64,000 bases of DNA. Origin: Hymenobacter edaphi. Its GTDB lineage: Bacteria; Bacteroidota; Bacteroidia; Cytophagales; Hymenobacteraceae. The stretch covers positions 62,001 to 126,000 of the forward strand of contig NZ_QHKM01000002.1 of NCBI RefSeq assembly GCF_003258365.1, in the 5' to 3' direction. Of this stretch, positions 51,257 to 59,927 are shown one piece after another. Position 1 is the first letter of the stretch; every line of letters starts with the position of its first letter. A program made the position numbers and the translations under genes. The notes below the pieces were generated by a model, which saw nothing but the letters and a program-made list of their open reading frames with translations, had not been told where the DNA came from and ran no database searches.

Positions 51257-52042
51257 TCACTCGAAGTACTCCCGCCCGTCGGTGTCGATGTAGCCCGTTT
51301 GGCCGGCGGCGGTGGTCACGCGGGCCACGCCGGCCACGAAGGGCTCGGCGGCGGCGTACTTGGGCGCCACCAGCAGCTTGCCATCGGCGCCGAGGTAGCC
51401 GAAGCGGCCCTGCTGCTCCACGATGGGAAACTGGTAGCCGTTCTGCTCCACGGCCGTAATGGCGTCGAACTGCGGCTCCAGGCGCAGGCGGCCGCGGTTG
51501 TCGACCACGCCCCACTTCGGGCCGCGGCGCACCAGCAGCAGGCCGTCGTGGTACAGGTCGCGCACTTCGTCGTACACGGGCGGCACCTCGGCGTGGCCCA
51601 TGGTGAAGCGGAAGCCCACCTTGCCGCCCCGGCGCACCGGGTCGCCCTGGGCCATAAAGTCTTCTTCGAGCACCTCGGGCGGGGCCGTGAGGCGCTGCCC
51701 GCTGCTGTTGATGTCGAACGACTCGCCGCCGGGCAAGCTCACGCGGGCGCGGCCGCCGCGGAAGGTGCCGGCCCGCTCGAACTGCACCGGCGTGACGGGG
51801 TTGCCCGCGCCGTCGATGTAGCCGTAGCGCTGCCCCACGCGCACCCAGGCTATTTCATCCACGAAGGGCCCGGCCTCGTCGTAGCGCAGGGGCAGCACCA
51901 GTCGGCCGCGGCGGTCGGCGTAGCCCCACTGCGCCCCCTTGCGGTAAGGCACCAGCCGCGCCTCGGGCCCGGGCTGGGCGGCGGCGGGTGAGGGGGCGGA
52001 CCACAGGCCCACGGCCAGCAGCAGCCAGGCGAAACGAATCAT
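51257..52042 (-). CDS. WG-repeat protein, exported
   Basis: A 261-residue exported protein with signal peptide (FAWLLLAVGLWSAPSPAAAQ). Several WG repeats follow, each of about 35 residues with the pattern WGxxDxxGxLxLxPxYD: AQWGYADRRGRLVLPLRYDE, QRYGYIDGAGNPVTPVQFER, PKWGVVDNRGRLRLEPQFDA, GRFGYLGADGKLLVAPKYAA. Such repeats form a beta-propeller or solenoid of unknown ligand. The ATG at 52042 opens the signal peptide. It is divergent from the PhyH gene across a family A repeat. Confidence 0.88.
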   Translation of the reverse strand: MIRFAWLLLAVGLWSAPSPAAAQPGPEARLVPYRKGAQWGYADRRGRLVLPLRYDEAGPFVDEIAWVRVGQRYGYIDGAGNPVTPVQFERAGTFRGGRARVSLPGGESFDINSSGQRLTAPPEVLEEDFMAQGDPVRRGGKVGFRFTMGHAEVPPVYDEVRDLYHDGLLLVRRGPKWGVVDNRGRLRLEPQFDAITAVEQNGYQFPIVEQQGRFGYLGADGKLLVAPKYAAAEPFVAGVARVTTAAGQTGYIDTDGREYFE

Positions 52043-52404
52043 GCGGACGGGGTAGGGTGGAGGGCAAGCCCGGCAGTCAGGGCCTCCGAAATTACGCATT
52101 TCGCCGCGCCGGGGCAAGGTGAGCGGGGAACTGCCAGACGTCGGGCCGCGCGCAGGGGAAGCCTCGCTGGGCGGCATCGGAACAGCACGTCATGTCGAGC
52201 GAAGTCGAGACATCTCGCGTGGTGCTGGCCGGTAGCAACCTCAAGGAGGGAATTACCATCCAGCGAGATTGGCTAGCGCCTTCCTTCGGGTCCTCGACTT
52301 CGCCCGGAATGACGACCCATAAGCAGTTCCATCATCAAATGCAGAGCCAACCAACCTCCGGGGCCGCGGCGGTATCTTCCGGGTATCCGCTGCCCGCCGC
52401 TCTC
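52043..52404. other. Intergenic, upstream of PhyH gene
   Basis: 362 bp, mostly the family A repeat (52188-52314). An in-frame ATG at 52339 could start the PhyH gene, but the conserved sequence begins at 52405. No other gene. Confidence 0.5.
52188..52314. repeat. Palindromic intergenic repeat, family A, copy 3
   Basis: Starts CGTCATGTCGAGCGAAGTC and ends CGGAATGACG. 52188-52221 matches the minus strand of 7884-7917 at 33 of 34 positions. In short it reads as the phrase MSSEVETSR in frame, which is often mistaken for a protein start. Confidence 0.85.
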
Positions 52405-53220
52405 ATGTCGCTTTCTGCCGATTACCCGCGCTTCACCCTCGCCGCCGGCCTGACGCCCGCGCAGGTGGCGTTTTTCCGGCAGCACGGCTTCCTGCACTTT
52501 CGCGGCTTCGCCGGGCCCGCCGAGGTGGGGGCACTGCGGGCGGCCCTAGCGGAGCTGCAGGCCCGCTGGCTGCGCGAGGGCGTGCGGCAGGTCAACGGCA
52601 TTCCGCTCAAGTTCGGCCGCGACGCCGCCGGCCGGCCCCTCATCCAGCGGCTGGCCTTTGCCGCCCAGCACAGCCCGGCGCTGGCCCGCTGGCTGCAGGA
52701 CGCGCGCCTGCCGGCCCTGTTTGCCCTGCTCGACGCGCCCGATGTGCGCCTCGGCGTCGACGAAAAGAACGGCCTGGTGGTGGGCCAGTACCGGCACGCG
52801 CCCGGCTCCCGGTTCAGCCAGATGGGCTGGCACACCGATGCCCTGCGCGACGTGTTCGACGGCCGCCGCCCCGCCGCCATGCTCAACGTGGGCCTGCACC
52901 TGGACGCCTGCCCGGCCGCCCACGGCGGCCTGCGCCTGCTGCCCGGCACCCACCGCCAGGGCCTGGCGGGCCTGCTCTGGCGCAAGCGCTACTTCCTCGA
53001 TACCAGCCCCGATCCGGCCGAGCTGGCCCTGGAAACCGAGGCCGGCGACCTGACCGTGCACGACGGGCGCCTGTGGCACCGCGTGGCCCGCGCCGCCACG
53101 CCCGGCGAAGCCTCGCTGCGCCGGGTGCTCTACGTGCCCATTCTCGGCGGGCCGCGCCAGCCCCGCCACGCCGGTAGCGCCACCCCGCTGTACCTGCGGT
53201 TCCTGGACTGGCTGCGTTGA
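52405..53220 (+). CDS. Phytanoyl-CoA dioxygenase (PhyH) family oxygenase
   Basis: A 271-residue Fe(II)/2-oxoglutarate-dependent oxygenase with the double-stranded beta-helix fold. The iron triad is HTD (H143, D145) in MGWHTDALRDVFDG and a distal histidine in VHDGRLWHRVAR (H218-H225 region); the arginine that binds 2-oxoglutarate is in SLRRVLYVP. AFFRQHGFLHFRGFAG is the PhyH N-terminal signature. The substrate cannot be told from sequence. The ATG at 52405 (MSLSADYPRF) is preferred to an upstream one at 52339. It is 45 bp before BLUF. Confidence 0.85.
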   Translation: MSLSADYPRFTLAAGLTPAQVAFFRQHGFLHFRGFAGPAEVGALRAALAELQARWLREGVRQVNGIPLKFGRDAAGRPLIQRLAFAAQHSPALARWLQDARLPALFALLDAPDVRLGVDEKNGLVVGQYRHAPGSRFSQMGWHTDALRDVFDGRRPAAMLNVGLHLDACPAAHGGLRLLPGTHRQGLAGLLWRKRYFLDTSPDPAELALETEAGDLTVHDGRLWHRVARAATPGEASLRRVLYVPILGGPRQPRHAGSATPLYLRFLDWLR

Positions 53221-53231
53221 CGTTCGGTTTC

Positions 53232-53239
53232 TATCTTGC
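53232..53239 (+). promoter_or_regulatory. Candidate -7 element of BLUF gene
   Basis: TATCTTGC matches TAnnTTGC and lies 25 bp before the BLUF ATG. A TTG at 53217 is too close for a -33 box. Confidence 0.35.
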
Positions 53240-53264
53240 TTGCTATCCGTCCGCGTTGCTCCCT

Positions 53265-53690
53265 ATGCATCACCTTATCTACCTCAGCACGCCCTCCCAC
53301 GCCCTGACCGACGCCGAGCTGGGCGAGCTGCTGCGCAGCGCCCGCGCCCGCAACGCGGAGCTGAACGTCACCGGCATGCTGTTCTACGGCCCCGGCCACT
53401 TTCTGCAGCTGCTCGAAGGCGACGAGCTGACCCTGGCCGCCCTCTACGAGCACATCGGGCAGGATGCGCGCCACCACAGCCTGGTGAAGCTGGCCGACAA
53501 AGCCGTGGTGGGCCGCAGCTTCGGCGACTGGGCCATGGCCTTCCGCCCCCTCGACCCCGAGCTGTTCCGCTACGTGCACGGCTATCAGCCGCTGGAGGAC
53601 GTGAACCTGGTCAATACCGGCCTCAGCCACGCCGACGTGATGCTGCTGGAGCTGCTGCGCACGCATCTGCTGGGTCCGCAAGCGGACTAA
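53265..53690 (+). CDS. BLUF-domain blue-light photoreceptor, stand-alone
   Basis: A 141-residue flavin-binding sensor consisting almost only of a BLUF domain (1-95). Key residues are intact: tyrosine Y6 in HHLIYLS, asparagine N34 in NVTGMLFY, glutamine Q48 in FLQLLEG and W89 in GDWAMAF. The C-terminal 45 residues are helical (HADVMLLELLRTHLLG) and carry no known output domain, so it must signal through a partner. The ATG at 53265 begins the fold exactly. Blue light induces a hydrogen-bond switch around FAD in this family. Its close downstream position to PhyH suggests possible joint expression. Confidence 0.9.
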   Translation: MHHLIYLSTPSHALTDAELGELLRSARARNAELNVTGMLFYGPGHFLQLLEGDELTLAALYEHIGQDARHHSLVKLADKAVVGRSFGDWAMAFRPLDPELFRYVHGYQPLEDVNLVNTGLSHADVMLLELLRTHLLGPQAD

Positions 53691-53697
53691 ACGCGGG

Positions 53698-53728
53698 TTG
53701 GCCCGCCCGGCCGCGCATCGTACCTTGC
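53698..53728 (+). promoter_or_regulatory. Promoter of M20 amidohydrolase gene
   Basis: TTG (53698-53700), 20-bp spacer, TACCTTGC (53721-53728). This is the best -33/-7 pair in the window apart from the one at 22280; it predicts a leader of about 20 nt. Confidence 0.6.
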
Positions 53729-53754
53729 CGCCCGACCTTGTCTGCCGGCCCCGT

Positions 53755-55074
53755 ATGCTTCGCCTTCGCCCTACTGCCCTGCTGCTCGCCTGCGGGCTAC
53801 TAACTGCCCCGCCCCTGCGGGCCCAGAAGAAACCCACCGCCGACGGGCGCATCGAGGCCGCCGCGGCCCGCGTGGAAGCCCAGGTCATTGCCTGGCGCCG
53901 CGACATTCACGAGCACCCCGAGCTGGGCAACCGCGAAACCCGCACCGCCGCCCTCGTAGCCGCCGAGCTCAGGCGCCTGGGCCTGGAAGTGCAGACCGGC
54001 GTGGCCCATACCGGCGTGGTGGGCCTGCTGCGCGGCGGCAAGCCCGGCCCCGTGGTGGCCCTGCGCGCCGACATGGACGCGCTGCCCGTGACGGAGGAGC
54101 GCAAAGTGCCCTTCGCCTCCAAGGTGCGCGCCCAGTACAACGGCCAGGACGTGGGCGTGATGCACGCCTGCGGCCACGACGCGCACGTGGCCATGCTGCT
54201 GGGCGCGGCGGGCGTGCTGGCCTCCATGAAAGCCGAGCTGCCCGGCACCGTCAAGTTTATCTTTCAGCCCTCCGAGGAAGGCCCGCCCCCCGGTGAGGAA
54301 GGCGGCGCCAAGCTGATGGTGCAGGAAGGTGTGCTCGACAAGCCCAAGGTCGACGCCGTGTTCGGGCTGCACATCAACGCCCAGACCGAGGTGGGGCAGC
54401 TGAAGTACCGCGCCGGCGGCATGATGGCCAGCGCCGACGTGTTTCAGATCAAGGTGAAGGGAAAATCGGCCCACGGCGCCTACCCCTGGCTGGCCGTCGA
54501 CCCGGTGGTGGCCGCCGCGCAAATCGTGGTGGCGCTGCAAACCATCGTCAGCCGCGAGGTGCAGCTCACCGACGACGCGGCCGTGGTGACGGTGGGCATG
54601 GTGCACGGCGGCGTGCGCAACAACATCATTCCCGAGCAGGTGGAGCTGCAGGGCACCCTGCGGGCCCTCAACACTAAAACCCACGAGCTGCTGGCCCAGA
54701 GCGTGCGGCGCGTGGCCACCAATGTGGCCGAGGCCGCCGGCGCCACCGCCGAAGTGGAGGTGCGCCCCGCCGCCCCGCTCACCTACAACGACCCCGCCCT
54801 GACGGCCCGCATGCTACCCACGCTGCGCCGGGTGGCGGGCATTCCGAACGTGACGGAAATGCGCGCCGTGACCGGGGCCGAGGACTTTGGCTGCTACCAG
54901 GAAAAGGTGCCCGGCCTCTTTCTGTACCTCGGCGGCATGCCCGCCGGTACCGATGCGGCCCGCACCGCCCCGCACCACACCGCCGGCTTCTACGTCGATG
55001 ACGCCGGCCTGAATCTGGGGGTGCGCACCCTCGCGCAGCTGGCCGTTGATTACCTGAGCGGCAGCGGCCGCTGA
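53755..55074 (+). CDS. M20D family amidohydrolase, exported
   Basis: A 439-residue metallo-amidohydrolase with a signal peptide to about residue 23. The metal site is MHACGHDAH (C139, H141, D142, H144), then the catalytic glutamate pair in QPSEEGPP (E174, E175) and the metal histidine at HINAQTEV, with a final HHTAGFYVDD. A dimerisation lid (SAHGAYPWLAVDPV) lies between. M20D enzymes cleave N-acyl amino acids, hippurate or indole conjugates. ATG at 53755 is chosen because it opens the signal peptide. Followed by a 15-bp hairpin. Confidence 0.93.
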   Translation: MLRLRPTALLLACGLLTAPPLRAQKKPTADGRIEAAAARVEAQVIAWRRDIHEHPELGNRETRTAALVAAELRRLGLEVQTGVAHTGVVGLLRGGKPGPVVALRADMDALPVTEERKVPFASKVRAQYNGQDVGVMHACGHDAHVAMLLGAAGVLASMKAELPGTVKFIFQPSEEGPPPGEEGGAKLMVQEGVLDKPKVDAVFGLHINAQTEVGQLKYRAGGMMASADVFQIKVKGKSAHGAYPWLAVDPVVAAAQIVVALQTIVSREVQLTDDAAVVTVGMVHGGVRNNIIPEQVELQGTLRALNTKTHELLAQSVRRVATNVAEAAGATAEVEVRPAAPLTYNDPALTARMLPTLRRVAGIPNVTEMRAVTGAEDFGCYQEKVPGLFLYLGGMPAGTDAARTAPHHTAGFYVDDAGLNLGVRTLAQLAVDYLSGSGR

Positions 55075-55423
55075 TCGTACGTTTGCTGCTGCCCGCGCCG
55101 CCGGCTCCCCGCAAGTGGAGCCGGCGGCGCGCGTGTTAGCCGGCGGGCCGCCGGGGTGCGGGCCGCGGGTTCGTGTTGAAGCCGGTTGGTGGAAATGTTC
55201 AACAAGATGGCCCGCGCATACAAGGCTCGGGGGTGAGCGGGCGCGTTACGAAACCATGGATATTAGGTTGGGTTTATTGAGATTTTTCCATCAGGAAAAA
55301 TATTTTGCCATAAAGCAGCCTAAGAAACGCTCGGAATTAAAAAATTATTAATTTGCTAACCCGCCAGGTCATATCTGGTATCTGTCCAACTCTTTTCCCA
55401 GCCAAACTCCCTTTCCACCGCTT
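55075..55423. other. Intergenic between M20 and M4 peptidase genes
   Basis: 349 bp. Contains the hairpin 55094-55131 and, at 55270-55356, AT-rich promoter-like DNA with TAATTTGC at 55349-55356 (TAnnTTGC type), 67 bp before the M4 ATG. No gene seen. Confidence 0.5.
55094..55131 (+). terminator. 15-bp hairpin after M20 amidohydrolase
   Basis: CGCGCCGCCGGCTCC (55094-55108) is inverted exactly at 55117-55131 with an 8-nt loop, 20 bp after the stop. No T-run. Confidence 0.6.
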
Positions 55424-57880
55424 ATGCTTAACAAGTACTCCGCCCTCGGACTGGCATTGCTCGGCAGCCTGGCTGCCCAGGCACAGGATGGCGCCCGCGT
55501 TGGCGCCCCCCAGCTCCTTAAAGGTGCCGATGGCCAGCCCGAATTCGTGCAGTTCCCCGCCGCCGCCCGGCCCCTCGATGCGCGCCTGGCCCTGGCCGCC
55601 GCCCTGCCCCTCACCCAGCACGACGAGCTGCGCGCCGCCCGCACCGAAGCCGACGAGCTGGGCTTCTCCCACGAGAAATTTCAGCAGTACTACAAAGGCG
55701 TGAAGGTGGAGCACGCCACCTTCACCGCTCACCGCCGCAACGGCGCCGTGGAAAGCCTCAGCGGCGACTTTGAGAAGCTGCCCGAAGGCCTGAGCGTGCG
55801 CCCCTCGCTGTCGGCCGAATCGGCGCTGCAGGCGGCCATGAGCTTTGTGCGCGCCAGCCAGTACATGTGGCAGCTGCCCAACGAGGGCGCATCGGCGCTG
55901 GCCACCGAGGGCAAGAGCACCTTCAAGCCGGCCGGGGAGCTGGTGCTGGTGCGCAACGCCATGAGCATGGACGCGGCCAAGGCCGGCCAGCTCACCCTGG
56001 CCTGGAAGCTGGACGTGTACGCCGCGCAGCCGCTGAGCCGCGCTTACATCTACGTGGACGCCCACACCGGCGAAATCGTGCTGCAGGACGCCATCATCAA
56101 GCACGCCGCCGCCACCGGCAGCTTCGCCACGGCTTACTCGGGCACCCGCTCGCTGGCCACCGAAACTGCCACCGGCGGCTACCGCCTGCGCGAGTACACC
56201 CGCGGCCTGGGCATCGAAACCTACAACGCCAAGCGCAGCAACAGCTACACCGCCGCCGTTGACTTCATCGACGCCGACAACAACTGGACGGCCGCCGAGT
56301 ACAACAACGCCACCTACGACAACGTGGCCGGCGACGCCCACTTCGGGGCCCAGGCCACTTACGACTACTGGAAGCTGGTGCACAACCGCAACTCCTACGA
56401 CAACGCCGGCGCCAAAATCAAGAGCTACGTGCACTTCGACGACGTGCCCGGCGGCGCCGGCTACGAAAACGCCTTCTGGAACGGCTCGGTGATGACCTAC
56501 GGCGACGGGGCCAGCACCTTCAAGCCGCTGGCCTCCATGGACGTGTGCGGCCACGAAATCGGCCACGCCGTGTGCGAAAAAACGGCCAACCTGACCTACC
56601 AGAACGAGTCGGGCGCCATGAACGAGGGCTTCTCCGACATCTGGGGCGCCTGCGTGGAGGCCCGCGCCGTGTCGAGCTACGGCCTGACCGGCAAGTCGAC
56701 CTACCTCATCGGCGAGGAAATCATGAAGGCCGGCGGCGCGCTGCGTTCCATGAGCAACCCCAACCAGTACGGCCAGCCCGACACCTACCAGGGCACCTAC
56801 TGGAAGGCCACCACGTCGTCGCCCACGCAGTCGAACGACTACGGCGGGGTGCACACCAACTCGGGCGTGCTCAACTACTGGTTCTACCTGCTGGCGCAGG
56901 GCGGCTCGGGCACCAACGACAAAGGCACCGCCTTCTCGGTGGCCGGCATCGGCATCGACGCGGCCGCCAAAATTGCCTACCGCACCGAAAGCGTGTACCT
57001 CTCGGCTTCCTCGAACTACGCGGCGGCCCGCACGGCCTCCATTTCGGCCGCTACCGACCTCTACGGCGCCGGCTCGACGCAGGTCACGGCCGTGACCAAC
57101 GCCTGGGCTGCCGTGGGCGTGGGTGCCGCGGCGGGCGGCGGCGGTGGCACCGCCATGTACTGCGCTTCGAACGGATCGACGCAGTCGTACGAGTGGATTG
57201 ACCTGGTGCAGCTGGGCTCGATCAACCGCACTTCCGGCAAGGAAACCGGTGGCTACTACAACGGCACGGCCACCAGCACCAGCCTGGCGGCCGGCGCGGC
57301 GGCCACCGTCTACTTCTCGGCCGGCTTCACCAGCACGGCTTACACCGAGTACTGGAAAGTATACATCGACTACAACAAGAACGGCGTGTTCACCGACGCG
57401 GGCGAGCTGGTAGTGTCGGGCTCCTCGTCGAGCGCGGCTACGCTGAGCGGCACCTTCACCGTGCCCACCACGGCCAAGAGCGGCACGACGCGGATGCGCG
57501 TCATCATGAGCGACGCTTCGGCTACTACCAGCTGCGGCAGCTTCAGCTACGGCGAAACCGAGGATTACACGGTGAACATCACCGGCGGCGCGGCCCTCAC
57601 GCCGGGCGTGGCTGGCATCAGCGGCGCTACGGCCATCGGCAACGAAGTAGGCCGCGACGCCGTGGCTTACCCGAACCCCACGGCCGGCCTGCTGACTGTG
57701 GCCCTGCCCAACAACGGCGAGCTGAAGTCGGTGAAGGTGTACGACCAGCGCGGCGCCGAAGTGAAGGTGCGCGTGCTCGACCGCGGCCAGCTCGACGTGA
57801 GCAGCCTGAAGGCCGGCATCTACCAGGTGAGCCTGTCGGACGGTCAGAAAGCCTTCCGCACCCGCTTCGTGAAGGAATAA
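55424..57880 (+). CDS. M4 (thermolysin-like) metallopeptidase with GEVED and T9SS domains
   Basis: An 818-residue secreted peptidase. Signal peptide 1-20; FTP/PepSY propeptide (about 40-230). The catalytic domain has HEIGH (about 378-382), NEGFSDIWG with the third zinc ligand (about 400) and GVHTNSGVLNYWFYL (about 475), the M4 histidine site. A GEVED domain (about 590-720) with VYIDYNKNGVFTDAGEL, then a T9SS type A domain (about 740-818, AYPNPTAGLLTVALP) end the protein. It would be secreted through the outer membrane and used to degrade proteins. The next gene starts after a good terminator. Confidence 0.93.
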   Translation: MLNKYSALGLALLGSLAAQAQDGARVGAPQLLKGADGQPEFVQFPAAARPLDARLALAAALPLTQHDELRAARTEADELGFSHEKFQQYYKGVKVEHATFTAHRRNGAVESLSGDFEKLPEGLSVRPSLSAESALQAAMSFVRASQYMWQLPNEGASALATEGKSTFKPAGELVLVRNAMSMDAAKAGQLTLAWKLDVYAAQPLSRAYIYVDAHTGEIVLQDAIIKHAAATGSFATAYSGTRSLATETATGGYRLREYTRGLGIETYNAKRSNSYTAAVDFIDADNNWTAAEYNNATYDNVAGDAHFGAQATYDYWKLVHNRNSYDNAGAKIKSYVHFDDVPGGAGYENAFWNGSVMTYGDGASTFKPLASMDVCGHEIGHAVCEKTANLTYQNESGAMNEGFSDIWGACVEARAVSSYGLTGKSTYLIGEEIMKAGGALRSMSNPNQYGQPDTYQGTYWKATTSSPTQSNDYGGVHTNSGVLNYWFYLLAQGGSGTNDKGTAFSVAGIGIDAAAKIAYRTESVYLSASSNYAAARTASISAATDLYGAGSTQVTAVTNAWAAVGVGAAAGGGGGTAMYCASNGSTQSYEWIDLVQLGSINRTSGKETGGYYNGTATSTSLAAGAAATVYFSAGFTSTAYTEYWKVYIDYNKNGVFTDAGELVVSGSSSSAATLSGTFTVPTTAKSGTTRMRVIMSDASATTSCGSFSYGETEDYTVNITGGAALTPGVAGISGATAIGNEVGRDAVAYPNPTAGLLTVALPNNGELKSVKVYDQRGAEVKVRVLDRGQLDVSSLKAGIYQVSLSDGQKAFRTRFVKE

Positions 57881-57908
57881 CCGCCTTCCGCTACTGTTAG
57901 AGACCTGA

Positions 57909-57944
57909 AAAGCCCGTCGCGCAGCCGCGCGGCGGGCTTTTTTT
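57909..57944 (+). terminator. Terminator after M4 peptidase gene
   Basis: AAGCCCGTCGCGC pairs with GCGCGGCGGGCTT (one G-U pair), followed by seven T (57938-57944). The -7 element of the next gene overlaps its end. Confidence 0.9.
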
Positions 57945-57951
57945 ATGTTTG
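57944..57951 (+). promoter_or_regulatory. -7 element of ATP-grasp gene
   Basis: TATGTTTG, exact TAnnTTTG, starting at the last T of the preceding terminator; 51 bp before the ATG at 58003. Confidence 0.45.
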
Positions 57952-58002
57952 CAGCCCGCGGCGGTGCGTCCGGTTGCGTCGGCGCCGCGTCTGTTTCGCC
58001 CT

Positions 58003-58893
58003 ATGCACATTGCCCTTGTTACCTGCGACGCCCTGGCCCAGTACCAGAGCACCGGCGTCGCCGACGAAGACCACCAACTCGCCGCCTGCCTGCGCGCCCG
58101 CGGCCTCGACGTCACGTTCGCCTCGTGGTCGGATGCCGCGGTGCGCTGGGAGCAGTTCGACGCGGCCGTGCTCAAGTCGCCCTGGGACTATTTCGACCGC
58201 CCCGCCGAGTTTCACCGCTGGCTCGACGAGCTGGACCGCCGCGGCGTGCGCCTGCTGAATCCGACGAGCATCGTGCGGCCCAACGCCGACAAAAGCTACC
58301 TGCGCGACATGGAGCAAGCCGGCGTGCCCATTGTGCCGACGGTGTGGCTGCCCAAGGGCAGCCGCGTGGATACCGCCGCGCTGCTCACCGCGCTGGGCCA
58401 CCCGGAGAAGCTGGTGCTCAAGCCCACGGTGAGCGGCGGCGCCAAGGACACCTTCGCCCTCACACCCGCCGAGGCCGCAGCCGCCACCGCCCAGCTGCAG
58501 GCCCTGGTGAATACTGGCGACTTCATGGCCCAGCCCTTCCTGGCGCAGATTCAGACCGCGGGCGAATGGTCGTTGGTGTTTTTCGGCGGGCAGCTCAGCC
58601 ATTGCCTGCGCAAAACGCCCAAGTCCGGCGACTTCCGCGTGCAGCACATGTTCGGCGGCGGCATCCACGCCGAAACCCCGCCAGCTTTCATCCAGGAGCT
58701 AGCCGCCGACATCGTGCAGCGCTTCACCCCCGACTGCCTCTACGCCCGCGTCGATGGGGTGGAAAACGGTGCGGGCGGCTTCTGGCTGATGGAGCTGGAG
58801 TTGATCGAGCCCTTCCTCTACCTCGACTCGGCCGGCCCGGCCGCCTACGCCCGCTACGCCGACGCGCTGCTGGCGCTGCTGAACCGTGCGTAG
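58003..58893 (+). CDS. ATP-grasp domain ligase-like protein
   Basis: A 296-residue soluble enzyme with the ATP-grasp fold. Visible are the N-terminal preATP-grasp part (IALVTCDALAQYQ, VLKSPWDYFDRP), the lysine strand KLVLKPTVSGGAKDTF, the glutamate-rich ENGAGGFWLMELELIEP (metal-binding E-x-E) and a C-terminal PFLYLDSAG. The best comparison is with glutathione-synthetase/RimK-like ligases, but substrate residues do not reveal it. The ATG at 58003 opens the first strand. It stands alone before a 190-bp inverted-repeat element. Confidence 0.8.
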   Translation: MHIALVTCDALAQYQSTGVADEDHQLAACLRARGLDVTFASWSDAAVRWEQFDAAVLKSPWDYFDRPAEFHRWLDELDRRGVRLLNPTSIVRPNADKSYLRDMEQAGVPIVPTVWLPKGSRVDTAALLTALGHPEKLVLKPTVSGGAKDTFALTPAEAAAATAQLQALVNTGDFMAQPFLAQIQTAGEWSLVFFGGQLSHCLRKTPKSGDFRVQHMFGGGIHAETPPAFIQELAADIVQRFTPDCLYARVDGVENGAGGFWLMELELIEPFLYLDSAGPAAYARYADALLALLNRA

Positions 58894-58904
58894 CAAAGGC
58901 GGTG

Positions 58905-59094
58905 GCGCTGGCAGTCATCGTGAGCGAAGCGCGGCAGTCTTCCCTCTCGTGGCACCAACGGCGCAAAACGCCCTACTCGAAAACGGCGCCGCCCGAAACT
59001 GGAGTTACCGGTTTCGGGCGGCGCTGCTTGTTTGGTCGGCACATTGGTCAGGACCGAGTGCTTTGCCGTGCTTCCGCGCAATGACTGCCAGCGC
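58905..59094. mobile_element. 190-bp element with 14-bp terminal inverted repeats (MITE-like)
   Basis: GCGCTGGCAGTCAT at 58905-58918 is exactly inverted at 59081-59094. Inside is a second perfect 14-bp hairpin (GCGCCGCCCGAAAC at 58986-58999, inverted at 59011-59024, 11-nt loop). It has no ORF of its own. It lies between the convergent genes ATP-grasp and SDR, where the inner hairpin can terminate both. Confidence 0.75.
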
Positions 59095-59103
59095 TACCGT
59101 TTG

Positions 59104-59889
59104 CTAAAAGCCGTGGCCGATGAAGCCGCCGTCGACGGACAGCGTCTGGCCGGTGACGTAGCTGGCGGCGGGCAGGCAGAGGAAAGCCACCGCGGCGGCC
59201 ACTTCCTGCGGCTCGCCGATGCGGCGCATGGGTGTGCGGTCGAGGACTTCCTGGCGGTAGTCCTCGTTGCTGAGCACGCCGGCGGCCAGGGGCGTCTGAA
59301 TGTACCACGGCGCCACACAGTTGACGCGGATGCCGTCGGGGGCCCACTCGGCGGCGAGGTAGCGGGTGAGCTGCACCAGGGCGGCCTTGGTCATGCCGTA
59401 CACGGCGCCGGTGCGCACGTGCGTCAGGCCCGCCACCGAGGAGATGTTGACGATGGCGCCGGCCCCGCTTTCCTTGAGCAGCGGGTAAGCCAGCTGGCAC
59501 AGGCTGAACGCCGAATCGAGGTTGGTCTGCATCACGTGCTGATACTCCTCGGCGGTATACTCCGTGGTGGGTTTGCGCACGTTAGTGCCCACGTTGTTGA
59601 TCAGCCCGTCGAGGCGGCCCCAGCGGGTTTGCACCGCGTTGAGCAGGGTCTGGCGGCCGTCGAGGCGGCTCACGTCGCTGGGAATGGCGTGGGCATCCAG
59701 GCCCTGCTGCTGCCAGGCCGCCACGGCCGCCTCCAGCGGCTCGGGGCGGCGGGCCACCACTACCACCGTGGCCCCGAAGCCCAGCAGCTCCTCGGCCACG
59801 GCGGCCCCAATGCCGGCCGAAGCTCCGGTGACGATAAACACGCGGTCTTGCAGCGACCAGCGCGTGGCCGCATCAGCGGGAAAGGGCAT
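59104..59889 (-). CDS. SDR family oxidoreductase
   Basis: A 261-residue classical short-chain dehydrogenase/reductase. NAD(P)-binding TGASAGIG (21-28), NNVG (98-101), catalytic serine in NISSVAG (150-151), and YxxxK as Y164-K168 in [29 protein letters not shown] and the SVDGGF end are the family's C-terminal parts. It resembles tropinone reductase-like SDRs (ARRPE after the second strand favours NADPH). Substrate unknown. Its start at 59889 has no earlier alternative. Confidence 0.92.
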   Translation of the reverse strand: MPFPADAATRWSLQDRVFIVTGASAGIGAAVAEELLGFGATVVVVARRPEPLEAAVAAWQQQGLDAHAIPSDVSRLDGRQTLLNAVQTRWGRLDGLINNVGTNVRKPTTEYTAEEYQHVMQTNLDSAFSLCQLAYPLLKESGAGAIVNISSVAGLTHVRTGAVYGMTKAALVQLTRYLAAEWAPDGIRVNCVAPWYIQTPLAAGVLSNEDYRQEVLDRTPMRRIGEPQEVAAAVAFLCLPAASYVTGQTLSVDGGFIGHGF

Positions 59890-59927
59890 AGCTCGGTGGA
59901 GAAAGGGGAAGGTAGCACCAGGTGGCA

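Noticed and set aside
50799-51293. Small proteins from the 42-bp array on either strand
   Set aside because: Frames are open only because stop codons drift; the plus frame from 51042 covers just three units and runs into unrelated sequence, and there is no start signal.
52192-52404. Extended N-terminus of the PhyH protein beginning MSSEVETSR
   Set aside because: This is translation of the family A repeat and not conserved protein sequence; the real start is at 52405 or 52339.
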